The position numbers were made by a program, and so were the translations under genes. The notes below the pieces were generated by a model. The model was not told the DNA's origin. It worked only from the letters and a program-made list of their open reading frames with translations, and did not search any database. A DNA stretch of 35,278 nt from JBGTBD01 sp041749475 (lineage in GTDB: Bacteria; Pseudomonadota; Alphaproteobacteria; Rickettsiales; UBA998), in the NCBI GenBank assembly GCA_041749475.1, contig JBGTBD010000025.1, positions 1 to 35,278 of the forward strand, in the 5' to 3' direction. Each line of letters starts with the position of its first letter. Positions within the stretch are counted from its first letter, which is position 1. Of the stretch, positions 1 to 8,792 are shown piece by piece.

Positions 1-62
1 GTTTGATGACAACGGCAGGGTTTCCCTTGTGCTTCGCCCAGTTGCAAACTATTCTCAACTGC

Positions 63-851
63 ATGAACACCTCCTTTACCCCCACCTCCCTCACCGGGCG
101 GAATACTGCCCCTGTCACTGCCGCCGACAAGGAAGCGGCGAAAACGCCCATCGAGCAAGGGATGGATACATCCTATACCGTGAACCACACATTGAGCTGT
201 TACACGGTCGATATCGCGTCGCAGACGGTCGCATGGTGGGGCAATAAGAAGGAACAGGAAGCCCATGGCCACGATCATCACGGCTCATGGTGGCAATTTG
301 CGGTCGGCGAGATCCTAGGGGATGCCGCGGCGATTCCCTTCACCATCGCCACGCAGCGCTTCTTCCCCGGCTTCATGCAGGGGCTGGAAAAGACGCTGGA
401 GCCTATCGTCGAGCCTATCCTTAAATGGAGTACGCGCCGCACCGCCAACGCATGGGCGCAGGAGCATGGCTTGTTGCCGGATTCTCCGGAAGCCAAGGAA
501 AAAGCCGATAACATGTACCGTTATGAGATCGAGCATCTGCCTCAGGCAGTCGTATGGACGACATACGGCATTCCGCTGGCGGTGGGGATGCATAAGCTGG
601 TGGGAATGGAGGAGCCGGTCATGCAGCTCGCCAAACATCAGACCATCAGTAAGCTGATTTCCTCCGGCGGGCTTATCGCCGTGCGGAGCGTCGCGCCCAA
701 GCCCATGCATAAATGGGACAAATGGACGAGCAAGCATATCTACACCCCGATGACCCAGATTTTCACCGGGAATAAAGAGCAGGATGCGCCCGTCACCGAG
801 AAGTTGGATTCGCCTGAAATTCCCGGCGGTTCGCGTGCGGCGGCACTCTAG
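63..851 (+). CDS. Hypothetical protein, possible membrane association
   Basis: I do not recognise this protein. The reading frame is open to the left window edge (TTG at 3, ATG at 6), so the gene could start further upstream. I use the ATG at 63 because the downstream N-terminus (MNTSFTPTSLTG) looks like a normal soluble start, but no clear ribosome binding site supports it. The 262-residue product has a His-rich patch (HGHDHHGSWW) about 70 residues in. A moderately hydrophobic centre follows (GDAAAIPFTIATQRFFPGF, and later TTYGIPLAVGMHKLVGM), then a charged C-terminal tail. No catalytic motif is visible. It stands alone upstream of rpsP with a 134 nt gap. Coding potential is convincing from length and codon use; function is unknown. 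Confidence 0.6.
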   Translation: MNTSFTPTSLTGRNTAPVTAADKEAAKTPIEQGMDTSYTVNHTLSCYTVDIASQTVAWWGNKKEQEAHGHDHHGSWWQFAVGEILGDAAAIPFTIATQRFFPGFMQGLEKTLEPIVEPILKWSTRRTANAWAQEHGLLPDSPEAKEKADNMYRYEIEHLPQAVVWTTYGIPLAVGMHKLVGMEEPVMQLAKHQTISKLISSGGLIAVRSVAPKPMHKWDKWTSKHIYTPMTQIFTGNKEQDAPVTEKLDSPEIPGGSRAAAL

Positions 852-985
852 TATCAACCATTGAAATATATGGTGAATTACTGGTATGGAAAGATGACCT
901 ACTCCGCAGGCAAAAAAACACTGGATTTTAACGGTAACATCTGCTTTAACTCCCGCCTCTTAACTTAGAAACATGACAGGAACTT

Positions 986-1438
986 ATGTCGACAACGATT
1001 CGCCTCGCCCGTGGTGGCACCAAGAAACGCCCATTCTTCCGTATCGTGGTTGCGGATTCCCGCGCTGCGCGTAACGGGGCATTCATCGAGAAGCTCGGTG
1101 TTTATAACCCGCTGCTGGCGAAAGATAACAAAGAGCGTTTCAAGTATGACGCGGAGCGTATCAAATATTGGCTCGGAGTTGGCGCACAACCGTCCGATGT
1201 CGTCGCTCGTTTCCTGCGTATCGACGGGCATTACGATGCACCGCTGAAATACACCGCGAAAGAGAAAGTCGTGAAACTGCCGGCTCGCGCGCAAGCCCGT
1301 AAGGATGCTGCCGAGAAAGCCGCTGCTGAAGCGACCGCCGCGAAAGAAGCCGAAAGCGCGAAAGCCGCTGAAGCTGCCGCCGCTCCTGCTGAAGACGCTG
1401 CTCCGGCAGCGGAAGAAGCCGCTCCGGCCGCTGAATAG
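986..1438 (+). CDS. rpsP: 30S ribosomal protein S16
   Basis: S16 is a primary assembly protein of the small ribosomal subunit. The N-terminal 80 residues carry the family signature (IRLARGGTKKRPFFRIVVAD near residue 5, then RNGAFIEKLGVYNP and the DRI-like ERIKYWLGVGAQPSD stretch). The family core is about 80 residues; here the protein has 150 because of a C-terminal tail built almost only of Ala, Glu, Lys and Pro, which is usual in alphaproteobacteria. An AGGA-type ribosome binding site lies six bases before the ATG. A strong intrinsic terminator follows the stop codon, so rpsP is probably transcribed separately from rimM, although the two are neighbours as in most bacteria. Confidence 0.97.
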   Translation: MSTTIRLARGGTKKRPFFRIVVADSRAARNGAFIEKLGVYNPLLAKDNKERFKYDAERIKYWLGVGAQPSDVVARFLRIDGHYDAPLKYTAKEKVVKLPARAQARKDAAEKAAAEATAAKEAESAKAAEAAAAPAEDAAPAAEEAAPAAE

Positions 1439-1471
1439 ATACTACGAATACGCTGAACATATATTCAGTCA

Positions 1472-1498
1472 AAAGACCCGCTGCAAGGCGGGTTTTTT
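1472..1498 (+). terminator. Intrinsic terminator after rpsP
   Basis: A GC-rich stem (CCCGC at 1477-1481 with GCGGG at 1488-1492) is followed directly by a run of six T. A-rich bases on the left side add weak A-T pairs. It lies 34 nt past the rpsP stop codon. Confidence 0.85.
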
Positions 1499-1568
1499 GT
1501 TGGTTTTTTTAAAATAAAAAACTTCATTCATTGCTTGCAAAATATCAGATAAACGGCAGACTTATCAC

Positions 1569-2075
1569 ATGAAAGAATCGCTCATCCCCGTTGGCAAGAT
1601 CACGAGCGCGCATGGCATCAAAGGCGAGGTGAAGATACAAAGCTTCACCGCCTCCCCGCGCGATATCGAGACCTATGGACCACTCTTCAACGCTGCGGGG
1701 ACACGTCAGTTCACCATCTCCATTACCGGGCAGGTGAAGAAGCAGTTCGTCGCCCGCATCGAGGGCGTCATCGACCGCAACGAAGCCGAGACATTACAAA
1801 ACACCATCCTCCATATCCCTCGCGAACGGCTACCCGCGCCGGAGGACAGTGACGAGCTATATCTCGGCGACCTCATTAGCTGCACGGTGGAGTTGGAAGA
1901 TGGCACAGTGTTCGGGGAAGTGAAGGCCTATCATAATTACGGCGCGGGGGATTTGCTGGAAATTGCCCTTGCCGAATCGACGAAGACCGAATTCTTCCTG
2001 TTCACAGAGGAGAATTTCCCCAACATTGACTTGGATGAGCGTGTCCTTGTCATCCAGCCGCCTGCCATCCTGTGA
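1569..2075 (+). CDS. rimM: Ribosome maturation factor RimM
   Basis: RimM binds S19 in the head of the 30S subunit and assists 16S rRNA maturation. The 168-residue product matches the family length. The N-terminal RimM domain starts with VGKITSAHGIKGEVKI near residue 7. The C-terminal PRC-barrel part contains ELYLGDLISCTVE and the family motif GAGDLLEIAL. No good ribosome binding site precedes the ATG, but the start fits the family. Its usual partners trmD and rplS do not follow; a palindromic repeat and then gltD come next, so the classic rpsP-rimM-trmD-rplS operon is broken here. Confidence 0.95.
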   Translation: MKESLIPVGKITSAHGIKGEVKIQSFTASPRDIETYGPLFNAAGTRQFTISITGQVKKQFVARIEGVIDRNEAETLQNTILHIPRERLPAPEDSDELYLGDLISCTVELEDGTVFGEVKAYHNYGAGDLLEIALAESTKTEFFLFTEENFPNIDLDERVLVIQPPAIL

Positions 2076-2095
2076 TTATTCCACTCGCCCCTCCC

Positions 2096-2183
2096 CGTCA
2101 TTGCGAGTGGAGCGAAGCAATCCATCCCACCAAACGTTGAGGGCTTTGGATTGCCGCGTCGGCTGCGCCTCCTCGCAATGACG
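2096..2183. repeat. Palindromic intergenic repeat between rimM and gltD
   Basis: The outer arms CGTCATTGCGAG (2096-2107) and CTCGCAATGACG (2172-2183) are perfect 12 bp inverted repeats. Inner arms contain GCAATCCA (from about 2117) and TGGATTGC (from about 2147). This is the general form of dispersed palindromic elements common between genes in alphaproteobacteria. No coding sequence is present. Confidence 0.8.
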
Positions 2184-2201
2184 AGATGAAGAAGACGCGC
2201 A

Positions 2202-2247
2202 AAAGTTTTATCTAAACTTTCTTTTTTTCAGAAGTTTGCGTTATACT
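2202..2247 (+). promoter_or_regulatory. Terminator-like AT hairpin and -10 element ahead of gltD
   Basis: AAAGTTT (2202-2208) and AAACTTT (2214-2220) form a 7 bp stem, followed by a run of seven T, so it could act as a weak terminator for rimM. A good -10 hexamer, TATACT, lies at 2242-2247, 31 nt before the gltD start. The -35 region is T-rich and poorly matched. A regulated gltBD promoter is plausible. Confidence 0.45.
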
Positions 2248-2277
2248 GAGCATCCGCAGCAAATCGAGGGGGTGTGA

Positions 2278-3756
2278 GTGGCAGACCGGATGCAGCAATT
2301 CCATAAGATCGCGCAAAGCTATCCGGAACTCCGCGACGCTGCCACCCGTACCCATGACTATGCCGAAATCTACCGCGAACTGACCGACGGCAAGGCCGCC
2401 ACGCAAGCCTCGCGCTGCCTTCAATGCGGCGTGCCCTTCTGCCAGGTGCATTGCCCGCTGTCCAATAACATTCCCGACTGGCTGAAACTGACCGCCGAAG
2501 GCCGCCTGCGCGATGCATATGACATGGCGGCGCTGACCAATACGTTTCCGGAAATCTGTGGCCGTATCTGCCCGCAGGATAGGCTGTGCGAGGGCAATTG
2601 CGTCGTCGAGCAGGCGGACTTTGGGACGATCACCATCGGCGCGATCGAAAAATTCATCACCGAGAATGCATGGAAAGAAGGCTGGATCACCCCCTTCTCG
2701 CCTCCGCAGGAGCGCCATGAATCGGTCGGCATCATCGGCTCCGGGCCGGCAGGATTGGCGGCGGCGGAGCAATTGCGGAAAGCCGGATATCAGGTGACGA
2801 TCTATGACCGGCATGACCGGGCGGGGGGGTTGTTGATATACGGCATCCCTAATTTCAAGCTGGAGAAGGAAGTCGTCACCCGCCGCCGTGAGCAATATGA
2901 GCAGAGCGGGATACGGTTCCATTTGAACGTTGATATCGGCAAGGAGATGCCCTTACAGCACCTCCGAAAGAAGCATGATGCGGTGCTGATCGCGACGGGG
3001 GTTTACCAGCCGCGTGAGTTGGATAGCTTGCCCGGGGCGGAATTGACCGGCATCACACGTGCGCTTGATTTCCTAATCACCAGCAATAAGCGCGGGTTCG
3101 GCGACAGTGTTCCGCGTTTCGATTCCGGGGAGTTGAACGCGGCGGGGAAGAAAGTGGTTGTTATCGGTGGCGGGGATACGGCGATGGATTGTGTTCGTAC
3201 TGCCGTGCGCCAAGGCACGAAGAAAGTCACCTGCCTCTACCGCCGTGACCGCGAGAATATGCCGGGGTCGGCGCGCGAGGTGAAGCATGCGGAGGCAGAG
3301 GGTGTCGAGTTCCGCTGGCTATCCGCGCCGCATAGTTTCCGGGGTAAGGGGCATGTGCAGGAAGTCATGGTGCAGCAGATGCGGCTCGGCAATGCCGACC
3401 CTTCCGGCCGTCGCCTGCCTGTGGCTGTGCAAGGGGAAGTGTATGGCCTGGACGCCGACCTTGTCATCAAAGCGCTGGGGTTCGATGCGGAAGCCCTGCC
3501 CGCGATGTTCGATGAGCCGTCGCTTACGGTCACCGCGCAAGGGACATTAGCGGTAGATAGGAAACTAATGACCTCGCTACCGGGCGTATTCGCCGCCGGG
3601 GATATCGTGCGCGGGGCGTCGCTCGTCGTCTGGGCGATTGCGGATGGGCGTGAGGCGGCGCAAGGGATAATGCGGTATTTGGAAGACAGAAACACTCTTG
3701 CTCTCCCCTTGAGGGGGAGCGGGCGGAGCGAAGCTGCGCCGTGGGGGGCCGTATGA
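2278..3756 (+). CDS. gltD: Glutamate synthase (NADPH) small subunit
   Basis: The beta subunit of NADPH-GOGAT takes electrons from NADPH through FAD and Fe-S clusters and passes them to the large subunit. Two Cys clusters lie at the N-terminus (CLQCGVPFCQVHCP near residue 47, CGRICPQDRLCEGNC near residue 97). An FAD-binding loop follows (GSGPAGLAAAEQL near residue 155), then an NADPH-binding loop (VVIGGGDTAMDC near residue 295). GTG at 2278 is chosen because GAGGGGG lies five bases upstream and no other start fits. The last 20 or so residues (from LALPLRGSG) are encoded by a palindromic repeat and are not family-like. The stop codon overlaps the gltB ATG as ATGA, implying translational coupling. 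Confidence 0.96.
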   Translation: MADRMQQFHKIAQSYPELRDAATRTHDYAEIYRELTDGKAATQASRCLQCGVPFCQVHCPLSNNIPDWLKLTAEGRLRDAYDMAALTNTFPEICGRICPQDRLCEGNCVVEQADFGTITIGAIEKFITENAWKEGWITPFSPPQERHESVGIIGSGPAGLAAAEQLRKAGYQVTIYDRHDRAGGLLIYGIPNFKLEKEVVTRRREQYEQSGIRFHLNVDIGKEMPLQHLRKKHDAVLIATGVYQPRELDSLPGAELTGITRALDFLITSNKRGFGDSVPRFDSGELNAAGKKVVVIGGGDTAMDCVRTAVRQGTKKVTCLYRRDRENMPGSAREVKHAEAEGVEFRWLSAPHSFRGKGHVQEVMVQQMRLGNADPSGRRLPVAVQGEVYGLDADLVIKALGFDAEALPAMFDEPSLTVTAQGTLAVDRKLMTSLPGVFAAGDIVRGASLVVWAIADGREAAQGIMRYLEDRNTLALPLRGSGRSEAAPWGAV

Positions 3757-3811
3757 CGAAGATTCCCCCCACCGACTCATTGCATTCGCCGACTCCCCCG
3801 CAAGGGGGGAG
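3703..3811. repeat. Palindromic repeat spanning the gltD-gltB junction
   Basis: Three stem-forming units lie in a row: CTCCCC/GGGGAG (3703-3719), GTGGGGGG/CCCCCCAC (3741-3748 with 3765-3772), and CTCCCCC/GGGGGAG (3793-3811). The middle loop holds the ATGA where gltD ends and gltB begins. The element therefore encodes the last residues of GltD and the first residues of GltB. Related CCCCTC/GAGGGG hairpins occur at 23420-23440 and near 31217-31234. Confidence 0.75.
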
Positions 3812-6800
3812 TATCGTCTTGCCCGATGCATGGAACGCACATGCGGATGCGTTAGAAAAACACGGCATGTATTCCCGTGAGCACGAGCATGACGCATGCG
3901 GGGTGGGGATGGTGGCGTCCATCGACGGTGCGCCGCGCCGCGAAGTGGTGGAATCGGGTATCGAGGCGCTGAAGTCGGTATGGCATCGCGGGGCTGTCAA
4001 CGCAGACGGGAAAACGGGTGACGGTGCGGGGGTGCATCTGCAGATCCCGAAGCCGTTTTTTCGTGACTATATCAACCAATTCGCGCGGGCGATTCCGGAA
4101 GGGGTTCCGTTCGCAGTGGGGATGCTATTCCTGCCGCGCACCAATTTCGCCGAGCAGGAAGAATCGCGCCTCATCATCGAGACGGTCATCATCAATTTCG
4201 GGTATGAGATACTCGGGTGGCGGCAAGTACCGGTAAACCCGGAAGTGTTGGGCCAGAGCGCCGAACAGTCGCGCCCCGAGATCGCACAGATATTCATCCG
4301 TGGCCATGAGGGCGAGAGCGAACAGGTGTTCGAACGCAACCTCTATGTCATCCGTCGGCGTATCGAGAAGCGCTGTCAACAGGCGGGAATTCGGGGGCTG
4401 TATGTGTGCTCGCTGTCGAGCCGCACTATCATTTATAAGGGGCTATTTTCAGCTGAGCAGTTAGCAGGGTTCTATACCGAGTTGAACGATGCGCGGTTCA
4501 TATCCAACTTCATTATTTTCCACCAGCGCTTCTCGACCAATACCGCACCGGCATGGCATCTGGCGCAACCGTTCCATGTCATCGCGCATAACGGCGAAAT
4601 CAATACGCTGCGCGGCAACGTCAACTGGATGGGGAGTTACGAAGCGGTATTCGGTTCGGACGTGCTGCAGCAATATGCGGAAGATCTGATTCCCATCGTG
4701 CCGCTGAATAGTTCGGATACGGGCGTGCTCAACGCGGTACTCGATTTGCTGATCCACGCGGAAGTGCCGTTGCCGATGGCGAAGCTTTTATGTATCCCGC
4801 CCGCATGGTCGCATGATGCGTCCCTGCCCGATCATCATCGTGCATTCTTCGAATATTGCACCTGCCTGATGTCACCGTGGGACGGGCCTGCCGCCATCAT
4901 GGCGACGGACGGGAATTGGGTGATGGCGGGGATGGACCGAAACGGCCTCCGCCCGATGCGGTATGCTATCACGCAAAACGGGTTGCTGCTGATGGGTTCG
5001 GAGACGGGCATGGTTCCCGTGAAGCGTGATGAGATCATTGAGCTTGGGCGGCTTGGGCCTGGGCAGATGATCGGCATCGATTTATCAAAAGGAAAACTCT
5101 TCAAAGATTACGAGATGAAGGATTATTTTGCGGCGGCCAAACCGTTCCGCGAATGGGTGGATGAGATTACGCATCTCGATGAATTGACCATCGCCCCCTT
5201 GCCGAAACAGGCATCGCTTGCCGAAGGTGCGATGCAGCAGCGCTTACTCGCCAACGGGTTTACGACGGAAGATCTGGAACTCATCCTGACGCCGATGGTG
5301 ACGGACGGGAAAGAGCCTGTGGGTTCCATGGGGGACGATACGCCGCTGGCGGTATTGTCCAAACACTATCGCGGACTGCATCATTATTTCCGGCAGCATT
5401 TTTCGCAAGTCACCAACCCGCCGATTGACCCGCTGCGTGAGCATTATACGATGAGTCTCATCACGCGCGTCGGGCGGATGGAGAATATCCTGAAAGAGCG
5501 CACCGACCTGCGCAATTTGTTGCATTTAGATGACCCGCTGCTGTTCACCAACGAGCTTCAGGCCGTCATCCAGCATTGCGGGGAGAAGGCCGTCATCATC
5601 GACGCCACGTTTGCTGCGGACGGGTCTTCGGATGCGCTGAAAAATGGCATCGAAGAAGTCGCGCAAGCCGTGGAGGAAGCGGTGCGCACAGGGGCGCATA
5701 CCATCATCCTGACGGACGAATATGTGAGCGCGTCGCGATGCGCAATTCCCTCCATCCTCGCGGTGGGTGCTGTGCATACGCGCATGGTGCGTTGTAGCTT
5801 ACGCAAAAAAATGTCGCTGATCGTACGTTCGGCCGCGTGCATGGACGTACATCATTATGCGGTATTGATTGGTATCGGCGCGACGGTCGTGAACCCCTAT
5901 ATCGCGGAGGATTTGATCCTCTCGCGGCATGCAAAAAAGCTGTTCGATCCATTGACGTTGGAGCAGTGTTTTGCCCACTATCGCAACGCACTCAATCAGG
6001 GGCTGTTGAAAGTCATGTCGAAGATGGGAATCTCCGTCGTTAGTTCCTATCGCGGCGGGCGGAATTTCGATGCGATCGGGTTGTCGCGTTCACTCGTCGC
6101 GGAGTTTTTTCCGGGGTTGATTTCGCGCATCTCAGGGATTGGATTACGTGGGATTGAATTGAAAGTGCTGGAGATGCATCACCGCGTATTTATGGATGCG
6201 AAAGTGACTGCGCTTCCTGTCGGTGGACTCTATAAATACCGCGCCAGCGGTGAGACGCACGCACTACAAGGCGAGCTGATCCATATGCTGCAATCGGCGT
6301 GTGGTAGCGGCAAATATCAGACGTATAAAAAATATTCGGATGCAGTGGCGGCGTTACCGCCGATTAACCTGCGCGACCTGCTCGATTTCCGCTCGAACCG
6401 TGAGCCGATTGCATTGAATGAGGTGGAGCCGGTAACGGATATTCGCAAACGCTTCGTCGCACCGGCGATGTCGCTCGGCGCCTTGTCGCCGGAGGCGCAT
6501 GAGGTGCTGGCGATTGCAATGAACCGCATTGGTGCGGCGTCCAATTCCGGTGAGGGTGGCGAGGGGTCGGAACGGTTCTACCCCAATGCCAATGGCGACA
6601 ATGCGAATTCGACCATCAAGCAGGTGGCGTCGGCGCGGTTCGGCGTCACGGCGCATTATCTGAATCACTGCAAAGAGATTCAAATCAAAGTCGCGCAAGG
6701 CGCAAAGCCGGGCGAAGGCGGGCAGTTGCCGGGGTTCAAGGTGACGGAGATGATTGCGCGGCTACGCCATGCGACGCCGGGGGTGACGCTCATCTCCCCG

Positions 6801-8351
6801 CCGCCGCATCATGATATCTATTCCATCGAGGATCTGGCACAGTTGATTTACGACCTCAAGCAGATCAACCCGACAGCCATCGTCTCGGTGAAGCTGGTGG
6901 CGCAGTCGGGTATCGGCACCATTGCCAGCGGCGTGGCGAAGGCGAAGGCGGATAAGATTCTCATCGCCGGGCATGTGGGCGGCACGGGGGCGAGTCCCTA
7001 CTCCAGTATCAAACATGCAGGTGCGCCGTGGGAGATGGGGCTGGCAGAAGCGAACCAGGTGCTGACGCTGAACGGGTTGCGCAATCAGGTGACGTTGCAG
7101 ACGGATGGCGGGTTGAAGACGGGGCGCGATATCGTCATCGCGGCGATTCTCGGCGCGGAGGAATACGGTATCGGCACGTTGTCGCTAGTGGCGATGGGCT
7201 GCCTTTTAGTGCGGCAGTGCCATAGCAACACCTGCCCGGTCGGTATCTGTACGCAGGACGAAGAGTTGCGGCAGAAATTCGGTGGGACGGTGGAGAAGGT
7301 CATCCACCTGATGAGCTTCATCGCCGAAGAGGTGCGTGAGATTTTGGCGTGCCTTGGCTATGCGTCACTCAATGACATTATCGGGCGCACGGAATTGTTG
7401 CACCAGATCCATAGCGGTAGTGCGGAACTCGATGCGCTTGACCTCGGGCCACTGCTGACGCAGCCTGCGATGTATGACGCGGAAGGGGCGCGGGTTTGTA
7501 CGCGTGAAGGCAGAGTAGAAGTAGCGGATAGCCTCGATGAGCAGATGATAAAGGATGCACGCGGGGCGTTGGAGAATTTCGAGAATATCCAGCTGAGTTA
7601 TACGGTGAATAATACGCACCGCACTATCGGTACGCGGCTATCGTCGATGATGTGCCGCAAGTTTAATACAGAGGAGTTGAACCCTGACCATGTGACCGTT
7701 TCCTTGCGCGGGTCTGCCGGGCAATCGCTCGGTGCATTCCTTGTGCGCGGGGTGCGTATCGAGGTGCTGGGGGATGCGAATGATTATGTCGGCAAGGGGT
7801 TATCCGGGGGAACCATCATCCTCCGGCCTGCCCCCTCCTCTCAGTTGGAGACGCAGAAGAATGTCATCATCGGTAACACGGTGCTGTACGGCGCAACGAG
7901 TGGGAAACTCTTTGCGTCGGGAATGGCGGGGGAGCGGTTCGCGGTGCGTAACTCCGGGGCCATCACCGTGGTCGAAGGCTGTGGCGATAACGGGTGTGAA
8001 TATATGACGGGCGGTACGGCCATCATCCTTGGGCATACGGGCAACAACTTTGCTGCCGGGATGACGGGGGGGATGGCATTTGTCTATGACAAAGAGAGCC
8101 TGTTCGAGGGGCGCGTCAACCCGGAGAATGTCGTGATCCAGCGCCTCTCGTCAACGCATTGGGAAGATGTGTTGAAGACGCTGATTGCCGAACATGCGAA
8201 GGAAACGGGATCGCTATTCGCGGAGAATATCCTGAACCAGTGGGAGTATAAACGGGAGATGTTCTGGCAGGTCTGCCCGAAGGAGATGCTGCGTTTTCTC
8301 TCCCACCCGCTCAGTGATGAGCAGGCAGGAGAGGCGAAATTACTCGCATAG
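3753..8351 (+). CDS. gltB: Glutamate synthase (NADPH) large subunit
   Basis: The alpha subunit of GOGAT releases ammonia from glutamine and uses it to convert 2-oxoglutarate to glutamate. A propeptide of about 48 residues precedes the catalytic N-terminal Cys (HDACGVGMVASIDG), which must be exposed by cleavage. The type II amidotransferase domain follows (HQRFSTNTAPAW, HNGEINTLRGN). The FMN synthase domain contains SGEGGEG, KPGEGGQLPG and GHVGGTGASP. The 3Fe-4S ligands appear as C-x5-C-x4-C within CLLVRQCHSNTC. The C-terminal GXGXG helix domain ends the protein. ATG at 3753 overlaps the gltD stop; a GTG at 3741 and an ATG at 3867 are in frame too. The repeat supplies much of the propeptide. 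The gene ends one base from a convergent gene. Confidence 0.96.
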   Translation: MTKIPPTDSLHSPTPPQGGSIVLPDAWNAHADALEKHGMYSREHEHDACGVGMVASIDGAPRREVVESGIEALKSVWHRGAVNADGKTGDGAGVHLQIPKPFFRDYINQFARAIPEGVPFAVGMLFLPRTNFAEQEESRLIIETVIINFGYEILGWRQVPVNPEVLGQSAEQSRPEIAQIFIRGHEGESEQVFERNLYVIRRRIEKRCQQAGIRGLYVCSLSSRTIIYKGLFSAEQLAGFYTELNDARFISNFIIFHQRFSTNTAPAWHLAQPFHVIAHNGEINTLRGNVNWMGSYEAVFGSDVLQQYAEDLIPIVPLNSSDTGVLNAVLDLLIHAEVPLPMAKLLCIPPAWSHDASLPDHHRAFFEYCTCLMSPWDGPAAIMATDGNWVMAGMDRNGLRPMRYAITQNGLLLMGSETGMVPVKRDEIIELGRLGPGQMIGIDLSKGKLFKDYEMKDYFAAAKPFREWVDEITHLDELTIAPLPKQASLAEGAMQQRLLANGFTTEDLELILTPMVTDGKEPVGSMGDDTPLAVLSKHYRGLHHYFRQHFSQVTNPPIDPLREHYTMSLITRVGRMENILKERTDLRNLLHLDDPLLFTNELQAVIQHCGEKAVIIDATFAADGSSDALKNGIEEVAQAVEEAVRTGAHTIILTDEYVSASRCAIPSILAVGAVHTRMVRCSLRKKMSLIVRSAACMDVHHYAVLIGIGATVVNPYIAEDLILSRHAKKLFDPLTLEQCFAHYRNALNQGLLKVMSKMGISVVSSYRGGRNFDAIGLSRSLVAEFFPGLISRISGIGLRGIELKVLEMHHRVFMDAKVTALPVGGLYKYRASGETHALQGELIHMLQSACGSGKYQTYKKYSDAVAALPPINLRDLLDFRSNREPIALNEVEPVTDIRKRFVAPAMSLGALSPEAHEVLAIAMNRIGAASNSGEGGEGSERFYPNANGDNANSTIKQVASARFGVTAHYLNHCKEIQIKVAQGAKPGEGGQLPGFKVTEMIARLRHATPGVTLISPPPHHDIYSIEDLAQLIYDLKQINPTAIVSVKLVAQSGIGTIASGVAKAKADKILIAGHVGGTGASPYSSIKHAGAPWEMGLAEANQVLTLNGLRNQVTLQTDGGLKTGRDIVIAAILGAEEYGIGTLSLVAMGCLLVRQCHSNTCPVGICTQDEELRQKFGGTVEKVIHLMSFIAEEVREILACLGYASLNDIIGRTELLHQIHSGSAELDALDLGPLLTQPAMYDAEGARVCTREGRVEVADSLDEQMIKDARGALENFENIQLSYTVNNTHRTIGTRLSSMMCRKFNTEELNPDHVTVSLRGSAGQSLGAFLVRGVRIEVLGDANDYVGKGLSGGTIILRPAPSSQLETQKNVIIGNTVLYGATSGKLFASGMAGERFAVRNSGAITVVEGCGDNGCEYMTGGTAIILGHTGNNFAAGMTGGMAFVYDKESLFEGRVNPENVVIQRLSSTHWEDVLKTLIAEHAKETGSLFAENILNQWEYKREMFWQVCPKEMLRFLSHPLSDEQAGEAKLLA

Positions 8352-8352
8352 A

Positions 8353-8757
8353 TTAGATGGTGGTGGCGGGTGTTGCGCCATCCGCCAGCAACGGGTCCGG
8401 ACCGAAACGGTTCGCGCCTGCCGTGCCTTTGGAGCAATACCAGTAGATCAGCGGTATCGCGCCGATGATGGTGAGGCCGATCAGCATCCACCAGCCGCTT
8501 TTATCGACATCATGCAACCGGCGTGCGGCGACCGCAAGGTTAGGCAACAATACGATCAGTGAGAACAGGTTGCTCAGCATTGTGTTGGGCATCTCCCCTT
8601 CTGCGGGAGCGCCAAAGAGCATACCCTGCAGGAAGCCAATGATGAAGGAAGCCAATACAATGAACAGAACGAAATACCAATATTCAGACCGTGTGGCGCG
8701 GCCAGTAAAGGTCGCGTATTTCTTGAAACATGTTTTTGTGGCGTCAACTAAATTCAT
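8353..8757 (-). CDS. DUF805 family inner membrane protein
   Basis: A 134-residue membrane protein of the DUF805 (YhaH-like) family, whose function is not known. The N-terminus carries the family sequence CFKKYATFTGRATRSEYWYF. Three to four hydrophobic segments follow (VLFIVLASFIIGFLQG, LFSLIVLLPNLAVAA, WWMLIGLTIIGAIPLIYWY). The motif RRLHDVDKSGWW and the ending GTAGANRFGPDPL are typical. AGGGGG lies about six bases before the ATG on the minus strand. It converges on gltB with a one-base gap and no terminator between them. Confidence 0.9.
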   Translation of the reverse strand: MNLVDATKTCFKKYATFTGRATRSEYWYFVLFIVLASFIIGFLQGMLFGAPAEGEMPNTMLSNLFSLIVLLPNLAVAARRLHDVDKSGWWMLIGLTIIGAIPLIYWYCSKGTAGANRFGPDPLLADGATPATTI

Positions 8758-8792
8758 AAAGAACCCCCTGTTAATGATTGCACTTCAAAATA

